This document shows positions 41,919 to 50,263 of a DNA stretch of 64,000 nucleotides, one piece after another. Each line of letters starts with the position of its first letter. Position 1 is the stretch's first letter. Source of the DNA: Streptomyces sp. NBC_01498. Its GTDB lineage: Bacteria > Actinomycetota > Actinomycetes > Streptomycetales > Streptomycetaceae. The translations under genes were made by a program, and so were the position numbers. The notes beneath the pieces are model-generated. The model was given only the letters and a program-made list of their open reading frames with translations, searched no databases and was not told where the DNA came from. Location: assembly GCF_036327775.1 (NCBI RefSeq), contig NZ_CP109598.1, positions 3,658,001 to 3,722,000 on the forward strand, read 5' to 3'.

Positions 41919-41988
41919 GGGCGTCGGGGTGCGTGTCGTCAGGCGGCGAGGCGGGCGTCGGGGTGCGGGTCAGGCGGCGAGGCGGGCG
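41919..41988. repeat. Tandem duplication of the azoR 3' end
   Basis: GCGTCGGGGTGCG occurs at 41921 and 41955, and AGGCGGCGAGGCGGGCG at 41941 and 41972. The offsets (34 and 31 bp) differ by a 3-bp indel. The second copy includes the azoR stop codon, so the last codons and the stop were duplicated into the SDR-azoR gap. Confidence 0.75.
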
Positions 41989-42581
41989 GCCAGGGCCTTG
42001 GCCTTGCGCGCGGCCTCGGCGCGGGCGTTCGTACGGGACGCCTCGGCGAGCGGGATGAGGCCGGCCATCGCGGGAACCACGTGGGCCAGGGTCAGTTCGG
42101 CGACGATGAAGTCGACCTCGACGCCGAACATCGCGTTCAGGACCTTTTCCAGATAGTTCTGGACGAACTCGAAGCTCTCGCGCGGGGTTCCGGGCGCGTA
42201 CGAGCCGCCCCGGCTGGCGACGACCGTCACCGGCCGGCCGGTGATCACGCTGTGCTCCTGCGAGTTGTGGCCGGTGATGATCACGTGGTCCAGCCATGCC
42301 TTCAGCGTGGACGAGATCGTGAAGTTGTACATCGGGGCGCCGATGAGAACCGCGTCGGCAGCCGCCAGTTCGGCGGCGAGTTCGGCTCGCAGCGCGTCCT
42401 CCGGGCCCGCGACGACGGCGCCGATGCTCAGGTGGGGCAGCGGGGTCGCGGCCAGATCGCGGTAGACGACCCGGCCTTCCGGGTGCTGCTCGCGCCAGCT
42501 CTCGACGAAGGCGGCGGTGACCTCGCGCGAGGCGGAGCCCTGCGGGGAGACGGCGGAGTCGATGTGCAGCAGCGTGGCCAT
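41970..42581 (-). CDS. azoR: FMN-dependent NADH-azoreductase
   Basis: A 203-residue flavodoxin-like quinone/azo reductase. Seen: ATLLHIDSAVSPQGSASREV (phosphate-binding start), IGAPMYNFTISSTLKAWLDHV (flavin contacts), SRGGSYAPGT and an AlaLys-rich C-terminal helix. Such enzymes reduce quinones and nitro or azo compounds with two electrons. The ATG at 42581 has GGAG at 8 nt; METL at 42593 is the alternative. It is divergent from hxlR, the usual arrangement for an HxlR-controlled stress enzyme. Confidence 0.92.
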   Translation of the reverse strand: MATLLHIDSAVSPQGSASREVTAAFVESWREQHPEGRVVYRDLAATPLPHLSIGAVVAGPEDALRAELAAELAAADAVLIGAPMYNFTISSTLKAWLDHVIITGHNSQEHSVITGRPVTVVASRGGSYAPGTPRESFEFVQNYLEKVLNAMFGVEVDFIVAELTLAHVVPAMAGLIPLAEASRTNARAEAARKAKALAARLAA

Positions 42582-42701
42582 GAGGGTCTCCATGGGTGGG
42601 AGCGGGCGGACGGACTGGCGTAACAACTGGCGTAACGAAAGGGACGAAAGGTGCAGGGGAGGCCGAGGGTGGTCCGCGCACGGCGTGCGGCGGGGCTTGG
42701 C

Positions 42702-42788
42702 TGAATCCGTACTTTCGTACGTTCCTATTGATAGCATAGTTGCTTACTTTTAATTAGGTGTTCTCGGTCTCACCGGTAGGCTGGGGGC
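42702..42788. promoter_or_regulatory. AT-rich divergent promoter and operator region, azoR-hxlR
   Basis: This is the most AT-rich stretch of the window. On the plus strand TTGATA (42728-42733), a 17-nt spacer and TAATTA (42751-42756) form a near-consensus promoter. A second -10, TAGGCT (42777-42782), lies 6 nt before the hxlR ATG. GTACTTTCGTAC (42709-42720) is an inverted repeat and may be an HxlR site; on the minus strand TATGCT is a -10 candidate for azoR. Confidence 0.6.
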
Positions 42789-43145
42789 ATGGAGGGAAGC
42801 CGCGAGGAACCTTGCAAGCAGGTGGACTTGGGGATGACGCGTGTCTTCGAGCTGTTCGGCAAGCGGTGGACCGGGCTGATCGTGTCCGTCCTGATGCAGC
42901 GGGCCGTGCACTTCGCGGAGTTGCGGCGGGCGATCCCCGGTATCAGCGAGCGCATGCTGTCCGACCGGCTGACGGAGCTGGCGGCTGCCGGGCTGGTGGT
43001 GCGGGAGGTCGACGCGGGGCCGCCGCTGCGGGTCGCGTACCGGCTCACCGAGGCGGGAGCCGCGATGGAGCCCGCGCTCCGGGAGCTGGGGCGGTGGGCC
43101 GAGAAGCATCTGCCCGGTGAGCGCGGCTGTCCCGAGCGGGGCTGA
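42789..43145 (+). CDS. HxlR-type winged-helix regulator
   Basis: A 118-residue regulator with the family wording CKQVDLGMTRVFELFGKRWT, FAELRRAIPGISERMLSDRL, LTELAAAGLVVREV and YRLTEAGAAMEPAL. A single Cys near the N-terminus (Cys9) is placed where HxlR/YodB-type sensors carry their redox- or quinone-reactive Cys. It probably represses azoR. A leaderless transcript is possible. Confidence 0.93.
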   Translation: MEGSREEPCKQVDLGMTRVFELFGKRWTGLIVSVLMQRAVHFAELRRAIPGISERMLSDRLTELAAAGLVVREVDAGPPLRVAYRLTEAGAAMEPALRELGRWAEKHLPGERGCPERG

Positions 43146-43186
43146 ACGGGCCCCGCGAGCCGGGCCCGGGTGGTGGCCGCGGGGAG

Positions 43187-43195
43187 TTATCCACA
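43187..43195 (+). promoter_or_regulatory. Isolated perfect DnaA box
   Basis: TTATCCACA lies in the 129-bp gap between hxlR and the DUF2252 gene, about 80 bp before the latter's start. Confidence 0.6.
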
Positions 43196-43274
43196 GGGGG
43201 AGACGGTCTCGTGGTGCGGGAGTACCGTCGTGGGCGGATGATGTGGGGCATGTGACGGGGGAGGCTGACGTGCC

Positions 43275-44738
43275 ATGGGTGAGGACGGTTCGGCGGTGAC
43301 GGATGAGCGCATTCCGGTGGTGCCGGGCTTCGCACGGCGGGTTCCGCCGGGCAGCGCGCGGAGCACGCGGAAAGAGGCCGGGAAGGCCCTGCGGAAGCAG
43401 GTGCCGAGGTCGTCGCACGACTCGCTGACGCTCTCCGCCGGGCGGCCGGACGCGGTGCGGGCCGTCGAGGAGTCGAACCGCGGCCGGGTGCCGGAGCTGG
43501 CGCCGCTGCGGGTGGGGCGGATGGCCGCGACGCCGTTCGCGTTTCTGCGCGGCGCGGCGGGGCTGATGGCCCACGACCTGGTGCGGACCCCGGTGACGGG
43601 CGCGGGGGCGCAGATATGCGGTGACGCGCACGCGGCGAACTTCGGGCTGTACGGGGACGCGCGAGGCCGTCTCGTCATCGATCTGAACGACTTCGACGAG
43701 ACGGTGGTCGGTCCCTGGGAGTGGGACGTCAAGCGGCTCGCGACCTCACTGGTGCTCGCCGGGCGGGAGGCCGGCGCCGACGAGGACACCTGCCGGAGCG
43801 GTGCGCGGGACGCGGTGGGCGCGTACCGGCGCACGATGCGGCTGCTGTCGAAGCTGCCGGTGCTGGACGCGTGGAACGCGATCGCCGACGAGGAGCTCGT
43901 CTCCCACACGGACGCGCGCGACCTGATGGGGACCCTGGAGCGGGTGTCGGAGAAGGCGCGGAAGAACACGAGCGCGCGGTTCGCCGCCCGGTCGACCGAG
44001 ATCGTGGACGCCGACGGTGACGGTGACGGTGGTGGGAGGGGCGGCCGGGTGGCGCAGCGGCGTTTCGTCGACGCGCCGCCGGTGCTGCGGCGGGTGCCGG
44101 ACGAGGAGGCGGCGGCGGTCGCCGCGGCGCTCGGCGAATATGTCGACACGCTCTCCGAGGACCGGCTGCCGCTGCTCGCGCGGTACGCGATACACGACGT
44201 GGCGTTCCGGGTGGTCGGCACGGGCAGCGTCGGGACGCGGTCGTACGTGGTGCTGCTGCTGGACCACCTGGGCGAGCCGCTGGTGCTCCAGGTGAAGGAG
44301 GCGCGGGCGTCGGCGCTGCTGCCGTACGTGGAGGCGGCCGGGTTCGAGACACCGGCGGCCGGGCACGAGGGGCGCCGGGTGGTGTGCGGGCAGAAGCGGA
44401 TGCAGGTCGTCAGCGACAACCTGCTGGGGTGGACGACGGTGGACGGCAGGCCGTATCAGGTGCGGCAGTTCCGGAACCGCAAGGGGAGTGTCGACCCGGC
44501 CGCGCTTCCGGCGGACCAGATCGACGACTACGCGCGCATGACGGGCGCGCTGCTGGCGAGGGCGCACGCGCACAGCGTGGACCCGAGGTTCGTCGCGGGG
44601 TACTGCGGCAAGAACGACGAGCTGGACGAGGCCGTCGCCGCCTTCGCCGTCGCGTACGCGGACCGGACCGAGGCCGATCACGCCGAGCTGGTGGAGGCCG
44701 TCAGGAGCGGCCGGATAGCCGCCGAGCAAGGGGTCTGA
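43275..44738 (+). CDS. DUF2252 protein, kinase-like fold
   Basis: A 487-residue cytoplasmic protein. It shows CGDAHAANFGLYGDARGRLVID followed by LNDFDETVVGPWEWDVKRLA, which resembles the catalytic and metal-binding loops of aminoglycoside-phosphotransferase-like kinases, and PLVLQVKEARAS, which may hold the ATP-binding Lys. HSVDPRFVAGYCGK ends the domain. The substrate is unknown. GGAGG precedes the ATG. Confidence 0.9.
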   Translation: MGEDGSAVTDERIPVVPGFARRVPPGSARSTRKEAGKALRKQVPRSSHDSLTLSAGRPDAVRAVEESNRGRVPELAPLRVGRMAATPFAFLRGAAGLMAHDLVRTPVTGAGAQICGDAHAANFGLYGDARGRLVIDLNDFDETVVGPWEWDVKRLATSLVLAGREAGADEDTCRSGARDAVGAYRRTMRLLSKLPVLDAWNAIADEELVSHTDARDLMGTLERVSEKARKNTSARFAARSTEIVDADGDGDGGGRGGRVAQRRFVDAPPVLRRVPDEEAAAVAAALGEYVDTLSEDRLPLLARYAIHDVAFRVVGTGSVGTRSYVVLLLDHLGEPLVLQVKEARASALLPYVEAAGFETPAAGHEGRRVVCGQKRMQVVSDNLLGWTTVDGRPYQVRQFRNRKGSVDPAALPADQIDDYARMTGALLARAHAHSVDPRFVAGYCGKNDELDEAVAAFAVAYADRTEADHAELVEAVRSGRIAAEQGV

Positions 44739-44846
44739 GGGGTACGCGGGCGGCCCGGTCCGGGTTGGGGCCGGGACCTGCGGGGTGCGCGGCGTCGTGG
44801 CCGGGGACGTGAGGAGGGCGGGCGGGTTCGCCCGTAGGCTGGACGG

Positions 44847-45740
44847 GTGACGCAGGACGCCTTCGGGGAGCCGACGACCCGTAACGACGACGAGCAGGAC
44901 GTGCCAGACGTGCCGGATGCGACGACGGAGACCACCAACGAGGACGCGGACGCCACGGGGGCCGAGCGGCCGGAGGCCCGGCTGGAGCGGGCCGTGCGGG
45001 CCGCCGAGCAGGCGCTGATCGAGTTCGAGATCGCGGTGGAGACGTTCCGGGTCGAGGTGGAGAACTTCTCCCGGCTGCACCACCAGCGGCTGGGCCCGAT
45101 GTACGCGCGGCTGGACGAGCTGGACGCGATGATCGCCGAGGCGCGCGCGGCCCGGTCGGGCGACCCCGAGGATCTGCGCAAGGCCCGTGAGGCGCGGGCG
45201 CTGGTGCAGCCGATGCCGGGGGTCGAGGAGCTGTTCCACGACTGGCTGGACTCCGACGGGCTGTCGGCCGAGGCCGCGGCGATGCTCACCGACCAGCCCG
45301 TGCAGCCGCCGAAGCGGGTGCGGCCGACCGACGAGGTACGCAAGCTCTACCGCGATCTGGCTCGCAAGGCGCATCCGGATCTCGCTCAGGACGACACGGA
45401 GCGGGAGCGGCGGGAGGAGTTCATCACCCGCGTCAACGGGGCCTACGGACGCGGGGACGAGGCGCTGCTGAGGGAGCTCGCCGAGGAGTGGGCGGCGGGG
45501 CCGGTCCCCGAGGCGCCGCGACTCGGTGAGAACGAGGAGCTCTACGCCCGGCTGGACTGGCTGGCCAAGCGCAAGGAACTGCTGACGATCGTGGCGCAGG
45601 ACCTGGAGCAGAGCGCGATCGGCGCCATGCTCCAGATGGCACCGGACGACCCCGACCGGCTGCTGGAGGAGATCGCCGAGCAGTTGCTCGCGGAGGTTTC
45701 GGGACGCGAGTCGGAACTGGCCCGGTTGGTGCGGCCGTAG
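44847..45740 (+). CDS. J-domain protein with helical N-terminus
   Basis: A 297-residue protein. An acidic disordered start is followed by a long coiled-coil-like helix (RLERAVRAAEQALIEFEIAV, VENFSRLHHQRLGPMYARLD). A J-domain then shows VRKLYRDLARKAHPDLAQDD with the HPD signature and a C-terminal helical part. It may stimulate DnaK on a specific client. The GTG start lies exactly 6 nt after TAGGCT (44835-44840) and has only a weak ribosome site, so the mRNA is probably leaderless. Confidence 0.85.
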   Translation: MTQDAFGEPTTRNDDEQDVPDVPDATTETTNEDADATGAERPEARLERAVRAAEQALIEFEIAVETFRVEVENFSRLHHQRLGPMYARLDELDAMIAEARAARSGDPEDLRKAREARALVQPMPGVEELFHDWLDSDGLSAEAAAMLTDQPVQPPKRVRPTDEVRKLYRDLARKAHPDLAQDDTERERREEFITRVNGAYGRGDEALLRELAEEWAAGPVPEAPRLGENEELYARLDWLAKRKELLTIVAQDLEQSAIGAMLQMAPDDPDRLLEEIAEQLLAEVSGRESELARLVRP

Positions 45741-45934
45741 CGCGTCCCGTACGCCAGGCTGTACCTGTCGCGTTTGTCGTGCCGGGCACGGACGCTGTGC
45801 CGGGCACGGACGGCGCGTCCGGAGCACGCCCGGCGAGGTGCGGGCAGCCGTTCCGGCGCGCACCTACGGACAGTTCGTCAGGCGTATCCGGCAGACGTAT
45901 CCCGCAGACACATCTGTATGAGAGAAGGCATCAC

Positions 45935-46279
45935 ATGAGTTTCGCCCAGCTGCCCGCGGTGGATGTCGCGGCGGTCCCTTCCGACGGTCTGGTGCTCGAC
46001 GTCCGTGAGGACGACGAGTGGGCGGCCGGCCATGTCGAAGGCGCGCTGCACGTCCCGATGAGCGACTTCGTGGCGCGCTTCGGCGAGGTGACCGAGGCGG
46101 TGGCCGAGGGACGAAGGGCCTTCGTCATGTGCCGGGTCGGCGGCCGGTCCGCGCAGGTCACCCAGTATCTGGTGGGGCAGGGGATCGACGCGGTGAACGT
46201 CGAGGGCGGGATGCAGGCGTGGGACGGCGCGGGCTGCCCGATGGTCACCGACAACGGCACCCCGGCCTTCGTCCTCTGA
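45935..46279 (+). CDS. Single-domain rhodanese
   Basis: A 114-residue sulfurtransferase-like protein: LVLDVREDDEWAAGHVEGAL is the rhodanese entry motif, and the active-site loop is CRVGGRSAQV with Cys66. It ends GCPMVTDN. It may carry persulfide sulfur for thiol metabolism; no partner gene is adjacent. The ATG follows AGAAGG; a longer frame from 45779 is not conserved. Confidence 0.93.
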   Translation: MSFAQLPAVDVAAVPSDGLVLDVREDDEWAAGHVEGALHVPMSDFVARFGEVTEAVAEGRRAFVMCRVGGRSAQVTQYLVGQGIDAVNVEGGMQAWDGAGCPMVTDNGTPAFVL

Positions 46280-46431
46280 CGACCCGGCACTCCCGACTCC
46301 GCCTCGGGCGCGCCGACTTGCCGCCCCGGCCCGCACCCTCGGCCCGCACCCCCGGCCGCGCCCGCCGGGTCCTGGTTACGGCCGCCCGGAGCGGTCCGCG
46401 GGGTGCGCGGGGTCCGCGTGGGGGCCGGCGC

Positions 46432-47487
46432 TCAGCGGTCGAAGTCCAACTCGACCTGGGTGGTGGCCGGACGGGACTGGCAGGCCAGGACGAAGCCCGC
46501 CTCGGTCTCCTCCGGCTCCAGGGCGAAGTTGCGGTCCATCCGGACCTCGCCGGAGACGAGGAAGGCCCGGCAGGTGCCGCAGACGCCGCCCTTGCACGCG
46601 TAGGGCGCGTCGGCGCGGCTGCGCAGCACCGTCTCCAGCAGGGACTCCCCCTCCTGGACGGGCCAGCTGCCGGAGCGCCCGTCGAGCGTCGCGGTGAGCG
46701 TGCTTCCGCCGGCGGGCACGGGCCTGGTCGCCGCCGGGGCCGGGGGTGCCAGGGCGTCGTCCACGTGGAAGATCTCCTGGTGGATCGTCTTCCGCCGGAC
46801 ACCGAGCGTGCGCAGTGCCCGCTCCGCGCCGGTGACCAGGCCGAACGGCCCGCACAGGAACCAGCCGTCGACACTGTCCACCGACAGCAGCGCGGGCAGC
46901 AGCCCCGCCAGCCGTTCCTCGTCCAGACGGCCCGAGGTGAGCCCGGTCTGCTGTTCCTCCCGGGAGACGACCGTGACCAGCTGGAAGCGGTCCGGGTAAC
47001 GGTCCTTGAGGTCGGCGACCTCCTCCAGGAACATCGTCGAGGCCACCGTGCGGTCGCTGCGGATCAGACAGAACCGGGCCTCCGGCTCCCGGGCGAGGAG
47101 CGTGGAGGCGATCGACAGCACCGGTGTGATGCCGCTGCCGCCGACGATCGCGGCGAAGTACCCGGCGCGCGGCGTGAGCACGAAGCGGCCGGTCGGCTCC
47201 ATCACGTCGACCGTGTCGCCCTCGGCGAGTTCCTTGAGGGCGTACGTCGAGAACTCGCCGCCCTCGACCAGCCGGATGCCCACGCGCAGCACGGGGTGCT
47301 CGTCCGCGGGCGCGCAGATCGAGTACGTACGGCGGATCCCGTCGCCGTCCCCGACGCGGCGCAGCGCGACGTGCTGGCCCGGTGTGTGCCGGAACGTCTC
47401 GCGCAGCTCGGGCGGCACGGCGAAGGTGACGGCCACCGAGTCGTCCGTGAGCCGCTCGACCTCGCTGACGCGGAGCGGGTGGAACAT
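46432..47487 (-). CDS. paaE: Phenylacetyl-CoA epoxidase reductase subunit PaaE
   Basis: A 351-residue electron-transfer subunit. The ferredoxin-reductase part has RTYSICAPADEH for flavin and GGSGITPVLS for the nucleotide. The C-terminal plant-type 2Fe-2S domain has Cys298, 303, 306 and 336 (CKGGVCGTC and LACQS). It passes electrons from NADPH to PaaA. The ATG abuts the paaD stop with no gap. Confidence 0.95.
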   Translation of the reverse strand: MFHPLRVSEVERLTDDSVAVTFAVPPELRETFRHTPGQHVALRRVGDGDGIRRTYSICAPADEHPVLRVGIRLVEGGEFSTYALKELAEGDTVDVMEPTGRFVLTPRAGYFAAIVGGSGITPVLSIASTLLAREPEARFCLIRSDRTVASTMFLEEVADLKDRYPDRFQLVTVVSREEQQTGLTSGRLDEERLAGLLPALLSVDSVDGWFLCGPFGLVTGAERALRTLGVRRKTIHQEIFHVDDALAPPAPAATRPVPAGGSTLTATLDGRSGSWPVQEGESLLETVLRSRADAPYACKGGVCGTCRAFLVSGEVRMDRNFALEPEETEAGFVLACQSRPATTQVELDFDR

Positions 47488-47994
47488 CTACAACTCCTTG
47501 AAGTGGTCGAACGGTTCACGGCAGACCGAGCAGCGGCGCAGTGCCTTGCAGGCGGTGGAGGAGAACCTGCTCAGCAGTTCGGTGTCCGTCGAGCCGCAGT
47601 GCGGGCAGCGGATGGCGAGGGTGAGCGGGACCGGTCCGTCGGTGCTGTGCGGGCGCGGCGGGGCGATTCCGAACTCCGCGAGCTTGCGCCGGCCCTCGGC
47701 GCTGATGTCGTCGGTGGACCAGGCGGGGGAGAGCACGGTGACGACGGTGACGTCGGGTATCCCGTGCTCGTGCAGCACCTGTTCGATGTCCGAGGACATC
47801 GCCTCGATCGCGGGGCAGCCCGTGTAGGTGGGGGTCAGCTCGACCTCGACCCGGCCGGGGCCGGAGACATGGACCGCGCGCAGTACGCCCAGCTCCTCCA
47901 GCGTCACCACGGGCAGTTCGGGGTCGAGGACGGAGCCGGCGAGCGCGCGCAGTTCGCTCTCCAGCGCCGTCGGTTCGCCCGTCCCGGTCACCAT
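47488..47994 (-). CDS. paaD: Phenylacetyl-CoA epoxidase assembly protein PaaD
   Basis: A 168-residue protein with an MIP18/DUF59 domain (SVLDPELPVVTLEELGVLRAV, TPTYTGCPAIEAM) and a C-terminal zinc-ribbon-like set of Cys (CPHCGSTD, ACKALRRCSVCREPF). PaaD is thought to help assemble the Fe-S or di-iron centres of the complex. Its ATG overlaps the paaC stop. Confidence 0.94.
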   Translation of the reverse strand: MVTGTGEPTALESELRALAGSVLDPELPVVTLEELGVLRAVHVSGPGRVEVELTPTYTGCPAIEAMSSDIEQVLHEHGIPDVTVVTVLSPAWSTDDISAEGRRKLAEFGIAPPRPHSTDGPVPLTLAIRCPHCGSTDTELLSRFSSTACKALRRCSVCREPFDHFKEL

Positions 47995-48854
47995 GACGCC
48001 CCAGGGTGGCTGCGGTGCAGATGCTGCATCTCGGCGAGCATCCGGCCGAACGACTCGGTGTGCAGGCCCTGTCGTCCCGCGCCCGCCCTCCAGGCCCCGG
48101 TGCGGGGTCCGCCGGGCACGGTGAGCGTCGCGCGCTCCAGCACGGCGGTGACGGAGGAGAGCCAGCGCTCCTCCAGTTCCCGTCCGTCGACACCGGTCAG
48201 CAGCTCGCTGTCCGCACGGTCGGGCCCGGCGTGGTCAAGTCCGGCACGGTCGGGCCCGGCGTGGTCGAGCGCGCCGCCCACCGGTCGGAACATCTCGCCG
48301 GTGAACCGCCACAGCGCCGTGCACGCCCGCTGCATCCGCTCATGGCTCTCCGCCGTGCCGTCACCGAGTCGCAGTGTCCACTGCTCGGCGTGGTCCTGGT
48401 GGTAGTCGACCTCTTTCACGGCCTTGGCGGCCAGCGCGGCGAACGGGCCGTCCCCGGCCGCCAGCCGCTCGTACAGCAGCCGCTGGTAGGTGGAGAAGTA
48501 GAGCTGACGGGCGATGGTGTGCGCGAAGTCGCCGTTCGGCTGCTCGACCAGCTGGAGGTTGCGGAAGGCGCGTTCCTCGCGGAGATAGGCCAGTTCGTCC
48601 TCGTCCCCCACCAGGGAGTACAGGATGCGGGCCTGGCCGAGCAGGTCGAGTGCGATGTTGGCGAGGGCCACCTCCTCCTCCAGCTCGGGCGCGTGGCCCG
48701 CCCACTCCCCCAGCCGGTGCGAGAGGATCAGCGCGTCGTCGGCGAGGGCCAGCGCCGCGCCGCCGGACCCGCCCCCGGCGTCCGTGCCCGGCCCTGAGTC
48801 CGGCTCCGCGTTCGCGTTCGGTTCCGCGTTCGTCTCCGTCGGGGTGGCGCTCAC
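47988..48854 (-). CDS. paaC: Phenylacetyl-CoA epoxidase subunit PaaC
   Basis: The 288-residue structural partner of PaaA, with a ferritin-like helical fold (LGEWAGHAPELEEEVALANIALDLLGQARI, YLREERAFRNLQLVEQPNGDFAHTI, VDYHQDHAEQWTLRLGDGT). The GTG at 48854 overlaps the paaB stop. The first 35 residues are disordered. An insertion near residue 200 contains a 10-residue tandem duplication, LDHAGPDRAG then LDHAGPDRAD, not expected in this family. Confidence 0.93.
   Translation of the reverse strand: MSATPTETNAEPNANAEPDSGPGTDAGGGSGGAALALADDALILSHRLGEWAGHAPELEEEVALANIALDLLGQARILYSLVGDEDELAYLREERAFRNLQLVEQPNGDFAHTIARQLYFSTYQRLLYERLAAGDGPFAALAAKAVKEVDYHQDHAEQWTLRLGDGTAESHERMQRACTALWRFTGEMFRPVGGALDHAGPDRAGLDHAGPDRADSELLTGVDGRELEERWLSSVTAVLERATLTVPGGPRTGAWRAGAGRQGLHTESFGRMLAEMQHLHRSHPGASW
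48213..48272. repeat. 30-bp in-frame duplication inside paaC
   Basis: CACGGTCGGGCCCGGCGTGG begins at 48214 and again at 48244, a 30-bp offset with only a few differences. It adds ten residues to PaaC without changing frame. Confidence 0.8.
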
Positions 48855-49141
48855 AGGTGACGCACCCCTTCCGGGATCTCGTAGAACGTGGGGTGCCGGT
48901 ACGGCTTGTCGCCGGCCGGCTCGAAGAAGGCGTCCTTCTCGTCGGGCGAGGAGGCCGTGACCGAGGCGGAGGGCACCACCCAGATCGACACGCCCTCGCT
49001 GCGCCGGGTGTAGAGGTCGCGCGCGTTGCGCAGGGCCATCTCCGCGTCCGGGGCGTGCAGGCTGCCCGCGTGGGTGTGTGAGAGCCCCCGGCGGGAGCGT
49101 ACGAAGACCTCCCACAGAGGCCACTGGGTCGAACCGCTCAT
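48851..49141 (-). CDS. paaB: Phenylacetyl-CoA epoxidase subunit PaaB
   Basis: A 96-residue small subunit: [53 protein letters not shown] and [18 protein letters not shown] are the family's conserved lines. The ATG overlaps the paaA stop; its own stop overlaps the paaC GTG. Confidence 0.95.
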   Translation of the reverse strand: MSGSTQWPLWEVFVRSRRGLSHTHAGSLHAPDAEMALRNARDLYTRRSEGVSIWVVPSASVTASSPDEKDAFFEPAGDKPYRHPTFYEIPEGVRHL

Positions 49142-50148
49142 GCCGTCGCCTCTTTCCGCGTGTCGCTGTCGCCCGTACCGCCACTGTGCTTCGCCGCGTA
49201 CGCCGTCGCCGCCTCGCGCACCCAGGCGCCTTCCTCGTGCGCGCGGCGCCGCTGGCCGATCCGCTGTTCGTTGCACGGGCCGTTGCCCTTCAGGACCTCG
49301 CGGAACTCGTCCCAGTCGATCGCCCCGAAGTCGTGCTTCCCCCGCTCCTCGTTCCACTTCAGGTCCGGGTCGGGGAGGGTGAGTCCGAGCGTCTCGGCCT
49401 GCGGGACGCAGATGTCCACGAACCGCTGCCGCAGCTCGTCGTTCGAATGCCGCTTGATCTTCCAGGTCATGGACTGCGCGGAGTGCGCCGACTCGTCGTC
49501 CGGCGGGCCGAACATCATGAGCGAGGGCCACCACCAGCGGTTCACCGCGTCCTGTGCCATCTCGTGCTGCGCCGGGGTGCCCCGGCTGAGGGCGAGCAGC
49601 GACTCGTACCCCTGGCGCTGGTGGAAGGACTCCTCCTTGCAGACGCGGACCATCGCGCGTGCGTAGGGCCCGTAGGAGCAGCGGCAGAGCGGGACCTGGT
49701 TGGTGATCGCGGCGCCGTCCACGAGCCAGCCGACGGCGCCGACGTCCGCCCAGGTCAGCGTTGGATAGTTGAAGATCGACGAATACTTCTGGCGGCCGGC
49801 GTGGAGCTTGTCGAGCAGCTCGTCGCGGCTCGTGCCGAGCGTTTCCGCCGCGCTGTAGAGATACAGCCCGTGTCCCGCCTCGTCCTGCACCTTGGCCATC
49901 AGGATCGCCTTGCGCCGCAGGGAGGGCGCGCGGGTGATCCAGTTCGCCTCCGGCTGCATGCCGATGATTTCCGAGTGCGCGTGCTGGGCCATCTGGCGGA
50001 CGAGCGAGGCGCGGTAGGCGTCCGGCATCCAGTCGCGGGGCTCGATGCGCTCGTCGGCCGCCACGGCCGCGTCGAACGCCGCCTCGTGTGCCGCTGCCGT
50101 CATGTCCACCCGCGCCTCCACAGCCGTCCCCACGGTCACTGCCGTCAT
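49138..50148 (-). CDS. paaA: Phenylacetyl-CoA epoxidase catalytic subunit PaaA
   Basis: A 336-residue di-iron oxygenase that converts phenylacetyl-CoA to its 1,2-epoxide. Iron-ligand segments are seen in [11 protein letters not shown] and [12 protein letters not shown], with [21 protein letters not shown] and [14 protein letters not shown] as family signatures. It is the first gene of paaABCDE, whose genes all overlap or abut. No ribosome site precedes the ATG; a TAGGGG ends 6 nt before it, and the palindromic operator lies just upstream. Confidence 0.96.
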   Translation of the reverse strand: MTAVTVGTAVEARVDMTAAAHEAAFDAAVAADERIEPRDWMPDAYRASLVRQMAQHAHSEIIGMQPEANWITRAPSLRRKAILMAKVQDEAGHGLYLYSAAETLGTSRDELLDKLHAGRQKYSSIFNYPTLTWADVGAVGWLVDGAAITNQVPLCRCSYGPYARAMVRVCKEESFHQRQGYESLLALSRGTPAQHEMAQDAVNRWWWPSLMMFGPPDDESAHSAQSMTWKIKRHSNDELRQRFVDICVPQAETLGLTLPDPDLKWNEERGKHDFGAIDWDEFREVLKGNGPCNEQRIGQRRRAHEEGAWVREAATAYAAKHSGGTGDSDTRKEATA

Positions 50149-50160
50149 CCGAGCCCCCTA

Positions 50161-50178
50161 CCGACCGATCGTTCGGTT
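50161..50178. promoter_or_regulatory. PaaR-type operator before paaA
   Basis: CCGACCGATCGTTCGGTT contains the palindromic core ACCG-AT-CG-TT-CGGT. The same 18 bp recur inverted at 55018-55035. It lies 13 nt upstream of the paaA start, over the expected -10/-35 region, and about 85 bp before the divergent DUF5819 gene. The form matches ACCG-N2-CG-N2-CGGT recalled for actinobacterial PaaR. Confidence 0.8.
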
Positions 50179-50222
50179 CATGGACTTCAATGGTCGGTCG
50201 GCGGCCCGTAGGGTGTCAACCC

Positions 50223-50231
50223 TGTGGATAA
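50223..50231 (-). promoter_or_regulatory. Isolated perfect DnaA box
   Basis: TTATCCACA on the minus strand, in the gap between paaA and the DUF5819 gene. Confidence 0.55.
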
Positions 50232-50263
50232 CCGACGGTGGAAAAGACGGGGATCGGGGCGGG

